This document shows, in pieces, positions 14,940-15,304 of a stretch of 15,304 nucleotides of DNA. Position numbers and translations under genes: made by a program. This DNA comes from SIG603 sp963611165. GTDB taxonomy: Bacteria > Bacillota > Clostridia > Oscillospirales > Acutalibacteraceae. The stretch covers positions 1 to 15,304 of the forward strand of contig CAVDQG010000049.1 of assembly GCA_963611165.1 (NCBI GenBank), written 5' to 3'. Within the stretch, counting starts at the first letter, position 1, and every line of letters starts with the position of its first letter. A model generated the notes under the pieces. It had not been told where the DNA came from, made no database searches, and was given only the letters and a program-made list of their open reading frames with translations.

Positions 14940-15304
14940 CCACTTTAGGCGACGCCGGAGTTCAGGGGTTTATCGATTCGTTTACCAACGCAACTTCAAA
15001 TGTTAAAGCTGCCGCCAACGACATGATATCTGCATTCATTTCTGGAGTAAAAAGCAAGCAAGCGGTAACCAAACTCGCATTTGTAAATCTAATTAGTGAA
15101 TGTTTAACAGCTTTAAAAAATAAGTACGAGCAATTTAAATCTGTTGGAGGCACTACGATGGTTAATTTCATCGGAGGAGTCAAATCCAAAGCTTCGTCTG
15201 CTAAAAACACATTCGTTAATATTATTTCGGAATGCTTAGGTGCAATAAGAAGTAAATACGGAGAGTTCAGGTCAAGTGGCATAGAATTTATAAACTATAT
15301 TAAG
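14813..15304 (+). pseudogene. Continuation of the tape measure in the -1 frame (frameshift)
   Basis: After a -1 stop at 14810-14812, this frame stays open to the window end. It reads LSSTTTEFGNLIDLASGATD, then SGMSTFAQNLTTLGDAGVQG, FIDSFTNATSNVKAAANDM and two copies of a 44-residue unit (FISGVKSKQAVTKLAFVN / FIGGVKSKASSAKNTFVN), all typical of tape measure C-terminal parts. The main frame ends at 14939 in unrelated sequence. The two frames join smoothly if one base is restored around the AAA at 14829-14831, giving SATSK followed by TDQLSSTT. No ribosome binding site precedes the first ATG here (14915), so this is not a separate gene. It is a true mutation, or a sequencing or assembly error; no slippery heptamer supports a programmed shift. 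Confidence 0.75.

Overview
The window is a stretch of the late (structural and lysis) region of a long-tailed siphovirus or prophage with a Firmicutes, probably class Clostridia, host. This rests on three observations: strong AAGGAG-type ribosome binding sites before nearly every gene, moderately AT-rich DNA with all genes on one strand, and head, tail and lysis proteins of the type found in gut Lachnospiraceae/Oscillospiraceae phages (from memory; no search was run). No integrase, repressor, terminase, tRNA, CRISPR array or insertion sequence is visible, so free phage and prophage cannot be told apart.

Layout. 3-371: C-terminal end of a Lys/Ala-rich protein cut by the window edge. 384-3450, head: portal, then one ORF fusing an HK97-type prohead protease to the major capsid protein, with a convincing internal ribosome binding site and ATG exactly at the capsid start. 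3480-4092, connector: a head-closure-type protein and a tail-terminator-like protein. 4109-4813: major tail tube protein, followed by a terminator-like hairpin. 4888-5847: two tail assembly chaperone-type proteins. 5855-9513: a fiber and lysis block holding a collagen-like fiber/appendage protein, an r1t-like holin, two small unknown proteins, a 208-base structured non-coding stretch, another unknown protein and a three-domain GH25 endolysin. 9535-15304: the tail programme resumes with an HK97 gp10-type protein coupled to a very long tape measure protein, whose reading frame breaks near base 14830 and continues in the -1 frame to the window end.

How it works together. Portal, protease and capsid build the procapsid; the connector proteins join it to a tube of the 234-residue tail protein; the chaperones load the tape measure, which sets tail length. 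The fiber probably contacts the host surface, and holin plus muramidase release progeny.

Most noteworthy points: (1) the fiber/holin/lysin block sits between the chaperones and the gp10/tape measure pair rather than after the tail genes, and its lysin uses lysine codons opposite to its flanks; (2) the protease-capsid fusion has an apparent internal start; (3) the 7911-8118 intergenic RNA can fold into several hairpins closed by a helix that would hide the ribosome binding site of the next gene; (4) the tape measure frame is broken next to nearly identical tandem repeats. I see no defence, CRISPR or diversity-generating system.
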